DNA of 64,000 nt, taken from positions 1 to 64,000 of the forward strand of contig JBMOOJ010000113.1 of assembly GCA_049323835.1 (NCBI GenBank), in the 5' to 3' direction. This document shows positions 17,929 to 27,347 of the stretch, piece after piece. A program made the translations under genes and the position numbers. The DNA is from SG-bin9 sp049323835. Lineage in GTDB: Bacteria > Pseudomonadota > Alphaproteobacteria > Rhizobiales > Xanthobacteraceae. Position 1 is the first letter of the stretch; every line of letters begins with the position of its first letter. The notes beneath the pieces were generated by a model. That model had not been told where the DNA came from, made no database searches, and saw only the letters and a list, made by a program, of their open reading frames with translations.

Positions 17929-18164
17929 GTTGTGATCCTGACCCGCATCCTCGCGGCCTGACAATCAAACCCGGCCAATCTGATCGCCCGCATCAGTTGG
18001 TCAACACACGATTTCGCGTAAGGTACCTCGGCACCCGGGATCGGCCGCAGGTTCGCTTTGCGTGGTGATTGCCGCCCGCCTGGCGCGGAAACCTTTTGTT
18101 AGGCATCGGCGGAAGGAGAGGCTTCCCGCCCGCCGATCCGCAGATCCGGGCACTTGACTCCGGA

Positions 18165-18195
18165 GAACAAAAATAGAACAGTTCTGGTTATGTTC
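18165..18195. promoter_or_regulatory. Two back-to-back LexA (SOS) boxes
   Basis: GAAC-N7-GAAC at 18165-18179 is followed after one base by GTTC-N7-GTTC at 18181-18195. Direct repeats GTTC-N7-GTTC (or the complement) are the known LexA target in alphaproteobacteria, and the lexA gene in this window has the same element at 46475-46489. A candidate -35 hexamer TTGACT lies at 18154-18159, which would place the -10 inside the boxes. The target is the microprotein gene starting 22 bases downstream, and possibly dnaE beyond it. Confidence 0.8.
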
Positions 18196-18217
18196 ATGCT
18201 GGAGCCGGGAGGAAACA

Positions 18218-18316
18218 ATGCTCAGAACGTTCGTAGAAGAAGCAGCGGCACTCACATCGATCGTGTTGTTTGTCGGGACGCTGGCGGTCTGGGCGCAACT
18301 CATTCCCCAACTCTAA
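18218..18316 (+). CDS. SOS-box-controlled membrane microprotein (32 aa)
   Basis: The frame encodes 32 residues: a charged N-terminus MLRTFVEEAA, one hydrophobic span LTSIVLFVGTLAVWAQLI, and a short tail PQL. The ribosome-binding site is excellent (GGGAGG at 18207-18212, five bases before ATG). Two LexA boxes lie immediately upstream. I do not recognise a named family. In Caulobacter the SOS-induced inner-membrane peptide SidA (29 residues) inhibits cell division, so a comparable DNA-damage role is a reasonable hypothesis, but sequence homology is not claimed. dnaE begins 172 bases downstream on the same strand. Confidence 0.72.
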   Translation: MLRTFVEEAAALTSIVLFVGTLAVWAQLIPQL

Positions 18317-18488
18317 GGCTGACCGGGCCGGTCTCTGGGGACAAGGCGCAAAACCCGTGTCCATTGCCGGATTTGTCCGGCGCTGTGATGGACTTGGCCG
18401 CAACGGCGGGGTCAGCATGAGGTTTGAGTCGCCCGGGCGTTGCTGCTGGGGCGCGCTTGCTGAAGTCGCTCAAGGTTCGCGCTAGCCC

Positions 18489-21400
18489 ATGCCCAATGCC
18501 GGTTTCGTCCATCTTCACGTTCACTCGGCTTATTCGCTGCTACAGGGCTCGGTGACGATTGCCAAGCTCGCTGAGCTTGCCAAAGCCGACAAACAACCGG
18601 CGCTGGCGCTCACTGACACCGACAACATGTTCGGTGCGCTCGAATTCTCCGACAAGCTGGCGTCGTCCGGCATCCAGCCGATCGTCGGCTGCTCGCTGGC
18701 GATCGATTTCGGCGATCAGGAGCCGAATCCGCGCAACACACTCGCGGCGCCGTCGCGGATCGTGCTTCTGGCCGCGCGCGAGGAGGGCTACCGGAGCCTG
18801 ATGCGGCTGAATTCGCGCGCTTTCCTCGAAACGCCGGTGCATCAGACGCCGCATGTGAAATTTGACTGGCTGCTGGACGAGGCGCGCGACCTCATCGCAC
18901 TCACCGGCGGTCCGGAAGGTCCGATCTCGGCCGCATTCGCCGCGGATCAGGTGGCGCTCGCTGCCGCACGTTGCGAGCGGCTAGCGTCGGTGTTCGGCGA
19001 CCGGCTCTATGTCGAACTGCAGCGTCACGGCCTTGAAAAAGAAGCGATCGCCGAGAGCGGATTGATCGATCTGGCTTACGCGAAAGGCTGGCCGCTGGTT
19101 GCAACCAACGAACCGTATTTCGCGACCGCCGACGATTACGAGGCGCATGATGCGCTGCTCTGTATCGCCGGTGGCCGTGTGATCGCCGATACCGACCGCG
19201 TGCAGTTGACGCCGGAGCATCGCTTCAAGAGCCGCAAGGAAATGGCGGCGCTGTTCGCCGATCTGCCGGAAGCGCTGGCATCGACTGTCGAGATCGCCGA
19301 GCGCTGCGCATTCCGCCCGAAGACGCGCAAGCCGATTCTGCCGCGCTTCACGGTCGGTTCTGCATCCGATGATGCGCCGAGCGAAGAGGCAGCCGAACTG
19401 AAGCGGCAGGCGGAAGAGGGGCTTGCTGCGCGCCTTGCTGCGCATGGTTTGGCGCAGGGCCAGTCGGAGGAGGATTATCGCGCGCGGCTCGAGTTCGAGA
19501 TCGGCGTCATCTCGCGCATGAACTACGCGGGTTACTTTCTGATCGTCGCCGACTTCATCAAGTGGGCGAAGGCGCACGGCATTCCGGTCGGGCCCGGCCG
19601 CGGTTCGGGAGCGGGCTCGCTCGTTGCATATGCGCTCACCATCACCGACCTCGATCCGATCCGCTTCGGGTTGCTGTTCGAGCGCTTCCTCAATCCGGAT
19701 CGCGTGTCGATGCCGGACTTCGACATCGACTTCTGTCAGGACCGCCGCGACGAGGTGATCCGCTATGTGCAGGATCGTTATGGCCGCGATCAGGTTGCGC
19801 AGATCATCACCTTCGGAACGTTGCAGGCGCGCGGCGTGCTGCGCGACGTCGGCCGCGTGCTGCAGATGCCGTATGGCCAGGTCGACAAGCTGACCAAGCT
19901 TGTGCCGCAGAATCCGGCTGCGCCCGTGACCCTGTCGGCCGCCATCGCGGGCGAGCCGAAATTGCAGGCGATGCGCGACACCGAGCCGGTGGTCGCGCGC
20001 GCGTTCGACATCGCAATGCGCCTCGAGGGACTGACGCGCCACGCCTCGACGCATGCGGCTGGCATCGTCATCGGCGACCGGCCGCTCAGCGAGCTCGTGC
20101 CACTCTACCGCGATCCGAAGTCGGACATGCCGGTCACCCAATTCAACATGAAGTGGGTCGAGCCGGCGGGCCTCGTAAAGTTCGACTTTCTCGGCCTCAA
20201 GACGCTGACGGTGCTGGACGTGGCATCGAAGCTCGTGCGGAAGCACAAGAAGAAAGATTTCGATCTCGCCTCGCTGCCGCTCGACGACGCGGCGAGCTAC
20301 GCGATGCTGTCACGCGGCGAAGTGGTCGGCGTGTTCCAGGTTGAAAGTCAGGGCATGCGGCGCGCGCTCGTCGACATGCGTCCCGACCGTTTCGAGGACA
20401 TCATTGCGCTGGTCGCGCTGTATCGCCCGGGTCCGATGGCGAACATCCCGACCTACTGCGCGCGCAAGCACGGCGACGAGGAGCCGGAGTATCCGCATCC
20501 GATGCTCGAGCCGATCCTGAAGGAAACCTTCGGCGTCATCATCTATCAGGAACAGGTGATGCAGATCGCGCAGGTGATGGCCGGCTACTCGCTCGGCGAA
20601 GCCGATCTGCTGCGCCGCGCGATGGGCAAGAAGATCCGCAAGGAAATGGACGCGCAGCAGGAGCGTTTCGTCTCCGGTTCGGTCGCGAACGGCATTCCCA
20701 AGGGGCAGGCGGAATCGATCTTCGAACTGCTGGCGAAGTTCGCCGACTACGGCTTCAACAAGAGCCATGCGGCGGCGTATGCGCTGGTGTCGTATCAGAC
20801 CGCCTACATGAAGGCGCATTATCCGGTGGAGTTCATCGCCGCGTCGATGACGCTCGACATGAACAACACCGACAAGCTGTCCGAATTTCGTGCAGAGGCG
20901 CAGAAGCTCGGTATCAAGGTCGAGCCGCCGTCGATCAACAAGTCGGGCGCGACGTTCGACGTCGCCGAGAACACGATTTTCTACGCGCTGGCAGGACTGA
21001 AGGGCGTCGGCGCGCAGGCGGTGGAACTGATCGTCGAAGCGCGCAAGAACGGACCTTTCAATTCGCTCGCCGACTTCGCCGCGCGCGTCAATCCGCGCGC
21101 CATCAACAAGCGCGTGCTGGAAAGCCTAGCGGCCGCCGGCGCGTTCGATGCGCTTGAACCGAACCGTGCGCGCGTCTTCGCCAGCGCCGACGCCATTCTT
21201 GCCGCGTGCCAGCGCGCGCACGAGGCGTCGACGCTCGGCCAGAGCGACATGTTCGGCGGCATGGCGGATGCCCCGGTGATCACGCTGCCCATGATGGAGC
21301 CCTGGCTGCCGGCGGATCGCCTGCGCCGCGAATACGACGCCATCGGCTTCTTTCTGTCGGGCCATCCGCTCGACGACTATGCGACGGTGCTCAAGCGGTT

Positions 21401-21980
21401 GCGGGTGCAGTCCTGGGCCGAGTTCTCCCGTACAGTGCGGACCGGCGCGACTGCGGGGCGTGTGGCCGCGACGGTGGTGTCGCGCATGGAGCGCCGCACC
21501 AAGACCGGTAACAAGATGGGCATCCTCGGCCTCTCGGACCCGACCGGCCATTTCGAGGCCGTGCTGTTCTCGGAGGGGCTGGCACAGTTTCGCGATGTGC
21601 TGGAGCCGGGCGCGGCGGTGCTGCTGCAACTCGGTGCCGAACTGCAGGGCGAGGATGTGCGCGCCCGCATCCTCAATGCCGAGCCGCTCGATGCGGCTGC
21701 GGTGAAGGCGCAGAAGGGCCTGCGCATCTTCCTGCGCGACGACAAACCGATCGAGTCGATTGCCCGCCGCCTCGACATGCCGGAACCGAACGGGGTCAGC
21801 ACCGGCAAGGCCGGGCAGTTCACCGCGCCTGCGAGCGGCGAGGGCGAGGTGACGCTGGTGATGATGCTGGACCTCGAAACCGAAGTTGAAATGAAGCTGC
21901 CGGGCCGATTCCGTGTTTCGCCGCAGATCGCCGGCGCCATCAAGGCCGTCCCCGGGGTTGTGGATGTTCAGACCCTCTGA
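18489..21980 (+). CDS. dnaE: DNA polymerase III subunit alpha
   Basis: DnaE is the catalytic subunit of the replicative DNA polymerase III. At 1163 residues it has the N-terminal PHP domain (HLHVHSAYSLLQGS near residue 8), the polymerase palm with the catalytic aspartates in MPDFDIDFCQDRRDEV near residue 413, the beta-clamp-binding region and a C-terminal OB fold. Length and N-terminus match the main replicative DnaE1 rather than the shorter error-prone DnaE2. The ATG at 18489 has only a weak ribosome-binding site. The nearest upstream regulatory signal is the double LexA box in front of the microprotein gene, so partial damage control of dnaE is possible. Confidence 0.96.
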   Translation: MPNAGFVHLHVHSAYSLLQGSVTIAKLAELAKADKQPALALTDTDNMFGALEFSDKLASSGIQPIVGCSLAIDFGDQEPNPRNTLAAPSRIVLLAAREEGYRSLMRLNSRAFLETPVHQTPHVKFDWLLDEARDLIALTGGPEGPISAAFAADQVALAAARCERLASVFGDRLYVELQRHGLEKEAIAESGLIDLAYAKGWPLVATNEPYFATADDYEAHDALLCIAGGRVIADTDRVQLTPEHRFKSRKEMAALFADLPEALASTVEIAERCAFRPKTRKPILPRFTVGSASDDAPSEEAAELKRQAEEGLAARLAAHGLAQGQSEEDYRARLEFEIGVISRMNYAGYFLIVADFIKWAKAHGIPVGPGRGSGAGSLVAYALTITDLDPIRFGLLFERFLNPDRVSMPDFDIDFCQDRRDEVIRYVQDRYGRDQVAQIITFGTLQARGVLRDVGRVLQMPYGQVDKLTKLVPQNPAAPVTLSAAIAGEPKLQAMRDTEPVVARAFDIAMRLEGLTRHASTHAAGIVIGDRPLSELVPLYRDPKSDMPVTQFNMKWVEPAGLVKFDFLGLKTLTVLDVASKLVRKHKKKDFDLASLPLDDAASYAMLSRGEVVGVFQVESQGMRRALVDMRPDRFEDIIALVALYRPGPMANIPTYCARKHGDEEPEYPHPMLEPILKETFGVIIYQEQVMQIAQVMAGYSLGEADLLRRAMGKKIRKEMDAQQERFVSGSVANGIPKGQAESIFELLAKFADYGFNKSHAAAYALVSYQTAYMKAHYPVEFIAASMTLDMNNTDKLSEFRAEAQKLGIKVEPPSINKSGATFDVAENTIFYALAGLKGVGAQAVELIVEARKNGPFNSLADFAARVNPRAINKRVLESLAAAGAFDALEPNRARVFASADAILAACQRAHEASTLGQSDMFGGMADAPVITLPMMEPWLPADRLRREYDAIGFFLSGHPLDDYATVLKRLRVQSWAEFSRTVRTGATAGRVAATVVSRMERRTKTGNKMGILGLSDPTGHFEAVLFSEGLAQFRDVLEPGAAVLLQLGAELQGEDVRARILNAEPLDAAAVKAQKGLRIFLRDDKPIESIARRLDMPEPNGVSTGKAGQFTAPASGEGEVTLVMMLDLETEVEMKLPGRFRVSPQIAGAIKAVPGVVDVQTL

Positions 21981-22047
21981 GGGTTGAAAATCAGCGCAGT
22001 TTGACGGGTTTGGCACCTCCAACGGGCTCGAATCCGCCCGGATTTCC

Positions 22048-22076
22048 TTGCTTTGGGCTGGAGGCGCCGCTATAAG
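22048..22076 (+). promoter_or_regulatory. Candidate promoter of the rpsB operon
   Basis: TTGCTT (22048-22053) and TATAAG (22071-22076) are separated by exactly 17 bases, a good match to the housekeeping sigma-70 pattern. Transcription from here would give a leader of about 125 bases before rpsB. That is long enough for the feedback regulation common in ribosomal protein operons. No S2-binding motif is identified with certainty. Confidence 0.55.
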
Positions 22077-22210
22077 CCGCGCCATCTCACACGGAAACAT
22101 GGCTCAAAAGGCCGTCCGGTGGCATCCGGGCCGCAAGGCAGGGCTGTTCCTGCTCCGAGGCTTCGCATGCTCACACGTTTCCGGAGGAACCAACCGGAGA
22201 ACTGAAGACT

Positions 22211-23209
22211 ATGGCGATTCCTGATTTTTCGATGCGTCAGTTGCTTGAAGCTGGCGTGCATTTCGGCCACCAGGCCCACCGCTGGAATCCGAAGATGGCG
22301 GACTACATCTTCGGCGCCCGCAACAACATTCACATCATCGATCTCGCCCAGACCGTGCCGATGCTTCATCGCGCACTGCAAGCCGTGAGCGACACCGTAG
22401 CCAAGGGCGGCCGCATCCTGTTCGTCGGCACCAAGCGTTCGGCGCAGGACGGCGTTGCCGAGGCGGCGAAGCGTTCGGCCCAGTATTTCGTCAACTCGCG
22501 CTGGCTCGGTGGCACGCTGACCAACTGGAAGACGATCTCGGGCTCGATCAAGCGCCTGCGCCATCTGGAAGAGGTGCTGAATTCGCCGGAAGCCGGCCAG
22601 TACACCAAGAAGGAGCGCCTGACGCTCCAGCGCGAACGCGACAAGCTCGATCGCTCGCTCGGCGGCATCAAGGACATGGGCGGTCTGCCCGACCTCATCT
22701 TCGTGATCGACACCAACAAGGAAGACATCGCGATCCAGGAAGCGCAGCGCCTGAACATTCCGGTTGCGGCGATTGTCGATACGAACTGCGATCCGAAGGG
22801 CATCACCTACATGGTGCCGGGCAATGACGACGCCGGCCGCGCCATCAGCCTGTACTGCGATCTCATCGCGCGCGCCGCGATCGATGGTATTTCGCGGGCA
22901 CAGGGCGATGCGGGCATCGACATCGGCGCCTCCGCCGCTCCGCCGCGCGAGGTGCTCGCGCCAGCTCCGGCGAAGTCCGGCTTCGAGGGGCTTGCGGGTC
23001 CGCGCGGTGTCGCCGACGACCTCAAGAAGCTGACCGGCGTTTCGGGCGCGATCGAGAAGAAGCTGAACGATCTCGGCATCTTCCACTTCTGGCAGCTCGC
23101 CGAACTCGATCACGACACCGCACACTCGATCGGCGAACAAGTCGGTCTTCCGGCGCGTGCGGACGCTTGGGTCGCCCAGGCCAAGTCGCTGACCGCTGAA
23201 GCCGAGTAA
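22211..23209 (+). CDS. rpsB: 30S ribosomal protein S2, with C-terminal extension
   Basis: S2 binds late in 30S assembly and is needed for S1 attachment. The first 235 residues or so are a standard S2, with MRQLLEAGVHFGHQAHRWNPKM and SRWLGGTLTNWKT at the expected places. The protein runs to 332 residues, about 90 more than E. coli S2. The extra region is an Ala/Pro-rich linker followed by a helix-hairpin-helix-like unit from about residue 271 (DDLKKLTGVSGAIEKKLNDL). Similar tails occur on other proteins of Rhizobiales. tsf follows after 127 bases containing two strong stem-loops. The start follows GGAG within a well-defined leader. Confidence 0.96.
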   Translation: MAIPDFSMRQLLEAGVHFGHQAHRWNPKMADYIFGARNNIHIIDLAQTVPMLHRALQAVSDTVAKGGRILFVGTKRSAQDGVAEAAKRSAQYFVNSRWLGGTLTNWKTISGSIKRLRHLEEVLNSPEAGQYTKKERLTLQRERDKLDRSLGGIKDMGGLPDLIFVIDTNKEDIAIQEAQRLNIPVAAIVDTNCDPKGITYMVPGNDDAGRAISLYCDLIARAAIDGISRAQGDAGIDIGASAAPPREVLAPAPAKSGFEGLAGPRGVADDLKKLTGVSGAIEKKLNDLGIFHFWQLAELDHDTAHSIGEQVGLPARADAWVAQAKSLTAEAE

Positions 23210-23222
23210 CGCTGACGGCGTT

Positions 23223-23244
23223 GCGGCCGGAACAATCCGGCCGC
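23223..23244 (+). terminator. Stem-loop between rpsB and tsf
   Basis: GCGGCCGGA (23223-23231) and TCCGGCCGC (23236-23244) form a perfect nine-base stem with an ACAA loop, 13 bases after rpsB. There is only a weak T-rich stretch after it (CATCTTTCT), so it is more likely a partial terminator, processing site or mRNA-stabilising structure than a full stop. A second perfect eight-base stem (GCGAAGCG / CGCTTCGC, 23283-23305) lies between it and the tsf start. Confidence 0.45.
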
Positions 23245-23336
23245 AGACATCTTTCTGAAATCAAATACCTGGATATGGACCGGCGAAGCGTATCTCACGC
23301 TTCGCATCGGTGACCGGCAGGCAAAGGACTGGCACA

Positions 23337-24257
23337 ATGACGACGATTACCGCAGCGATGGTCAAGGATCTGCGCGAGAAGACCGGCGCAGGTATGATGG
23401 ATTGCAAGCAGGCGCTCAACGAGACCGCGGGCGAACTGGAGGCCGCGATCGACTGGCTGCGCAAGAAGGGCTTGTCCAAGGCCGCCAAGAAGGCCGGCCG
23501 CGTCGCAGCGGAAGGTCTCATCGGCGCGATCACGTCGAACGGCAAGGGTGCGCTGGTGGAGGTCAACTCCGAGACCGACTTCGTTGCGCGCAACGAGCAG
23601 TTCCAGGGCCTTGTGAAGATGGTGGCGCAGGTCGCCCTCGAAGCGGGCAGCCTCGACGCCGTAAAGGCCGCGAAAGTCGGCTCGATCACCGTCGATCAGG
23701 CGATTGCGGATGCGATCGCGACCATCGGCGAGAACATGACCCTGCGCCGTGTGGCCCATCTCTCGGTCGGTAAGGGTGTTGTCGCGAGCTACATCCACAA
23801 CGCCGTAATCGACGGCCTCGGCAAGATGGGCGTGCTGGTCGCGCTTGAGTCGGGCGGCAAGGCCGACGAGTTGGCGGCGCTCGGCCGTCAGATCGCGATG
23901 CATATCGCCGCGTCGAATCCGCTCGCACTCGATGCAGCGGGCCTCGACCCCGAAGTGGTGCGCCGCGAAAAGGACGTGCTTGCGGACAAGTATCGCCAGC
24001 AGGGCAAGCCGGACAACGTGATTGAGAAGATCGTCGAGTCGGGCCTGAAGACCTACTACAAGGAGGTTTGCCTCCTCGAACAGGCGTTCATCCACGACAG
24101 CGGTAAATCGGTCGCGCAGGCGGTCAAGGAAGCTGAGGGCAAGGTTGGCGGCCCGGTGAAGATCACCGGTTTTGTGCGCTATGCTCTGGGCGAGGGAATC
24201 GAGAAGCAGGAATCCGATTTCGCCGCTGAAGTCGCTGCTGCTGCCGGACAGGCCTGA
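23337..24257 (+). CDS. tsf: Elongation factor Ts
   Basis: EF-Ts is the GDP/GTP exchange factor that regenerates EF-Tu-GTP. The 306-residue product starts with the family sequence MTTITAAMVKDLREKTGAGM, which fixes the ATG at 23337; an in-frame upstream start at 23310 would add nine unrelated residues. The conserved core SETDFVARNEQFQGL around residue 80, which contacts EF-Tu, is intact. The two-domain core is of full length. It sits in the classic order rpsB-tsf-pyrH-frr. Confidence 0.97.
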   Translation: MTTITAAMVKDLREKTGAGMMDCKQALNETAGELEAAIDWLRKKGLSKAAKKAGRVAAEGLIGAITSNGKGALVEVNSETDFVARNEQFQGLVKMVAQVALEAGSLDAVKAAKVGSITVDQAIADAIATIGENMTLRRVAHLSVGKGVVASYIHNAVIDGLGKMGVLVALESGGKADELAALGRQIAMHIAASNPLALDAAGLDPEVVRREKDVLADKYRQQGKPDNVIEKIVESGLKTYYKEVCLLEQAFIHDSGKSVAQAVKEAEGKVGGPVKITGFVRYALGEGIEKQESDFAAEVAAAAGQA

Positions 24258-24313
24258 GCGGAGACGTTACGACCGACCGGGATGGGCCGGAGCACGTTTG
24301 GAGCGACCACCTC

Positions 24314-25030
24314 ATGAGTGAACCGGCTTATCGTCGCGTTGTGGTCAAGGTCTCCGGCGAAGCGCTGAGCGGCGAGCACGGCTTTGGTATCGACCAGCCG
24401 ACGATGGACCGCATCGCCGGCGATCTGATCGCAGCAAAGAATCTCGGATGCGAGGTTGCCGTCGTCATCGGCGGCGGCAACATTTTCCGCGGCGTCGAGG
24501 TATCGTCACGCGGGGTGTCGCGTCCGACCGGCGACACCATGGGTATGCTCGCCACCGTGATGAACTGCCTTGCCATGCAGGCGGCGCTCGAGCGGCGCGG
24601 CCAGCCCGCGCTGACGCTTTCGGCGTTCGTGATGCCTGAAATCTGCGAACTGTTCACGCGCCGCGCCGCGCACGCCGCGCTGGCCGCAGGGCGGATCATT
24701 CTGCTTGCCGGAGGCACCGGCAATCCGTTCTTCACGACCGACACGACGGCGGTCCTGCGTGCGGCGGAGATCGGGGCCCATGCGGTTTTGAAGGCGACCA
24801 ATGTCGATGGCGTTTACAGTGCCGATCCAAAAAAAGACAAGTCTGCCAAACGGTTCGACCGGTTGACCCACTCGCAGGCGCTGGAGGGCGGATACAAGGT
24901 GATGGACGCGACTGCGTTCGCGCTTGCCCGTGAGACCTCGCTGCCTATCATTGTGTTTTCTATCGCCGAGCCTGGCGCGATTGCCGCGGTTCTGGCCGGC
25001 TCTGGTCACGGAACAGTCGTGGCTGGATAA
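24314..25030 (+). CDS. pyrH: Uridylate kinase
   Basis: PyrH phosphorylates UMP to UDP with ATP and is the bacterial hexameric UMP kinase of the amino-acid-kinase fold. The 238 residues contain KVSGEALSGEHGFGID at the N-terminus, the phosphate-binding GGGNIFRGVE near residue 55, and TDTTAVLRAAEIGA and KATNVDGVYSADPKK in the C-terminal half. It is between tsf and frr, the order conserved in most bacteria, with 56 bases to tsf and 61 to frr. UDP from this step feeds both nucleic acid synthesis and UDP-GlcNAc for the lipid A genes further down the block. Confidence 0.97.
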   Translation: MSEPAYRRVVVKVSGEALSGEHGFGIDQPTMDRIAGDLIAAKNLGCEVAVVIGGGNIFRGVEVSSRGVSRPTGDTMGMLATVMNCLAMQAALERRGQPALTLSAFVMPEICELFTRRAAHAALAAGRIILLAGGTGNPFFTTDTTAVLRAAEIGAHAVLKATNVDGVYSADPKKDKSAKRFDRLTHSQALEGGYKVMDATAFALARETSLPIIVFSIAEPGAIAAVLAGSGHGTVVAG

Positions 25031-25091
25031 CGAAGATTGTTCGGCGAATTGACCTGATTTGCCGCAGACGACGTCAGGGAGAAACAAGGTC

Positions 25092-25655
25092 ATGACGGCC
25101 GGGAAATTCGATATGGCTGACCTCAAGCGCCGCATGCAGGGCGCGGTCGGCGCGCTCAAGCACGAACTTGGCGGGCTTCGGACGGGGCGGGCTTCGGCCT
25201 CGATGCTGGAACCTGTCCAGGTTGACGCCTATGGCACCCACATGCCGCTGAACCAGCTTGCGACTGTGAGTGTGCCTGAACCACGGATGATATCCGTGCA
25301 GGTCTGGGACAAGTCGATGGTGAAGGCTGTCGAGAAGGCCATCGTCGATTCCAACCTCGGCCTCAGCCCGGCGACGGAAGGTCAGGTGTTGCGTTTGCGG
25401 ATTCCGGAACTGAACGAGGAGCGTCGCAAGGAACTGGTCAAGGTCGCGCACAAGTATGCGGAGGCGGCCAAGGTCGCGGTACGCCATGTTCGGCGCGACG
25501 GCCTCGATGTGCTGAAGAAGCTTGAGAAGAACCACGAGATTTCCGAGGATGAGCAAGAACGGCTCGCCGGCGACGTGCAGAAAGCAACCGATGGCACGGT
25601 AACTGAGATCGATCAGCTCCTTGCATCCAAGGAAAAGGAAATCCTCACGGTTTGA
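25092..25655 (+). CDS. frr: Ribosome recycling factor
   Basis: Frr works with EF-G to split post-termination ribosomes. The 187-residue length and the sequence LRTGRASASMLEPVQVDAYG and RIPELNEERRKELVK are typical. I use the ATG at 25092 (MTAGKFDMADLKRRM), which has GGGAGAAACAAGG upstream, and not the in-frame start 33 bases earlier. The coiled three-helix domain and the small beta domain are both complete. It continues the rpsB-tsf-pyrH block and is followed by uppS. Confidence 0.97.
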   Translation: MTAGKFDMADLKRRMQGAVGALKHELGGLRTGRASASMLEPVQVDAYGTHMPLNQLATVSVPEPRMISVQVWDKSMVKAVEKAIVDSNLGLSPATEGQVLRLRIPELNEERRKELVKVAHKYAEAAKVAVRHVRRDGLDVLKKLEKNHEISEDEQERLAGDVQKATDGTVTEIDQLLASKEKEILTV

Positions 25656-25733
25656 CGGGTGTCCGCTGGCGCGGGCTGATGAGGAGAGCGGCATTGCGCA
25701 AGAGGGGCTTTGCGCGTGCCAGAGGACCGGATG

Positions 25734-26492
25734 ATGTCGAACGTTGCGCTGCCAACGCCTGAGCGGTCGGATCGCCCCGATCCGCCGGCGCATGTTGCGA
25801 TCATCATGGACGGCAATGGCCGCTGGGCCGCGGCGCGCGGGTTGCCGCGGGTCGAAGGCCATCGCCGCGGCGTCGAAGCGCTGCGCCGCGTTGTGCGTGC
25901 CGCCGGCGAACTCGGCATTCGCTACCTGACGATCTTCTCTTTCTCGTCCGAGAACTGGTCGCGCCCGGCAAGCGAGATCGGCGATCTGTTCGGGCTGCTG
26001 CGGCGCTTCATCCGCAACGATCTTGCGCAGCTCCATGCAGAGGGTGTGCGCGTGCGGGTGATCGGCGAGCGCGCGGGACTGGAGTCCGATATCGTTTCGC
26101 TGCTGACCGAGGCAGAAGAACTGACGCGCGCCAACACCAACATGAACCTTATTGTCGCGTTCAACTACGGGTCGCGGCAGGAGATAGCCAACGCGGCGCA
26201 AAAACTTGCCCGCGAGGTTGCCGAAGGCAAACGCGATCCGGCCTCGATCACGCCCGAAGCGCTCGGCCATACGCTCGATACCGACGGCGTTCCCGATCCC
26301 GACCTGATCATCCGCACCAGCGGCGAGCAGCGGCTCTCGAACTTCCTGATGTGGCAGGCGGCGTACAGCGAACTGGTATTCGTGCCGGTGCATTGGCCCG
26401 ACTTCGACGGCGCGGCACTGCGCAACGCGATCGAGGAGTACGGCCGCCGCGAGCGGCGCTTCGGCGGGCTCGCCGCAAAAGCCGGATCGTAA
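25734..26492 (+). CDS. uppS: Isoprenyl transferase (undecaprenyl diphosphate synthase)
   Basis: UppS condenses isopentenyl diphosphate onto farnesyl diphosphate to make the C55 lipid carrier for peptidoglycan and O-antigen. The catalytic Asp26 is in IIMDGNGRWA, and the C-terminal signature RTSGEQRLSNFLMWQ is present. At 252 residues it has family length. There are two adjacent ATGs (25731 and 25734); the second has the better spacing to AGAGGA. A TTG at 25710 is less likely. cdsA starts 5 bases downstream. Confidence 0.95.
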   Translation: MSNVALPTPERSDRPDPPAHVAIIMDGNGRWAAARGLPRVEGHRRGVEALRRVVRAAGELGIRYLTIFSFSSENWSRPASEIGDLFGLLRRFIRNDLAQLHAEGVRVRVIGERAGLESDIVSLLTEAEELTRANTNMNLIVAFNYGSRQEIANAAQKLAREVAEGKRDPASITPEALGHTLDTDGVPDPDLIIRTSGEQRLSNFLMWQAAYSELVFVPVHWPDFDGAALRNAIEEYGRRERRFGGLAAKAGS

Positions 26493-26497
26493 GCCTC

Positions 26498-27343
<846 letters not shown>

Positions 27344-27347
27344 TACG

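Noticed and set aside
18417..18485. A 22-codon ORF ending three bases before dnaE (a possible leader peptide).
   Set aside because: It has only a weak GGGG ribosome-binding region and no family-like features; chance cannot be excluded in a 172-base gap.
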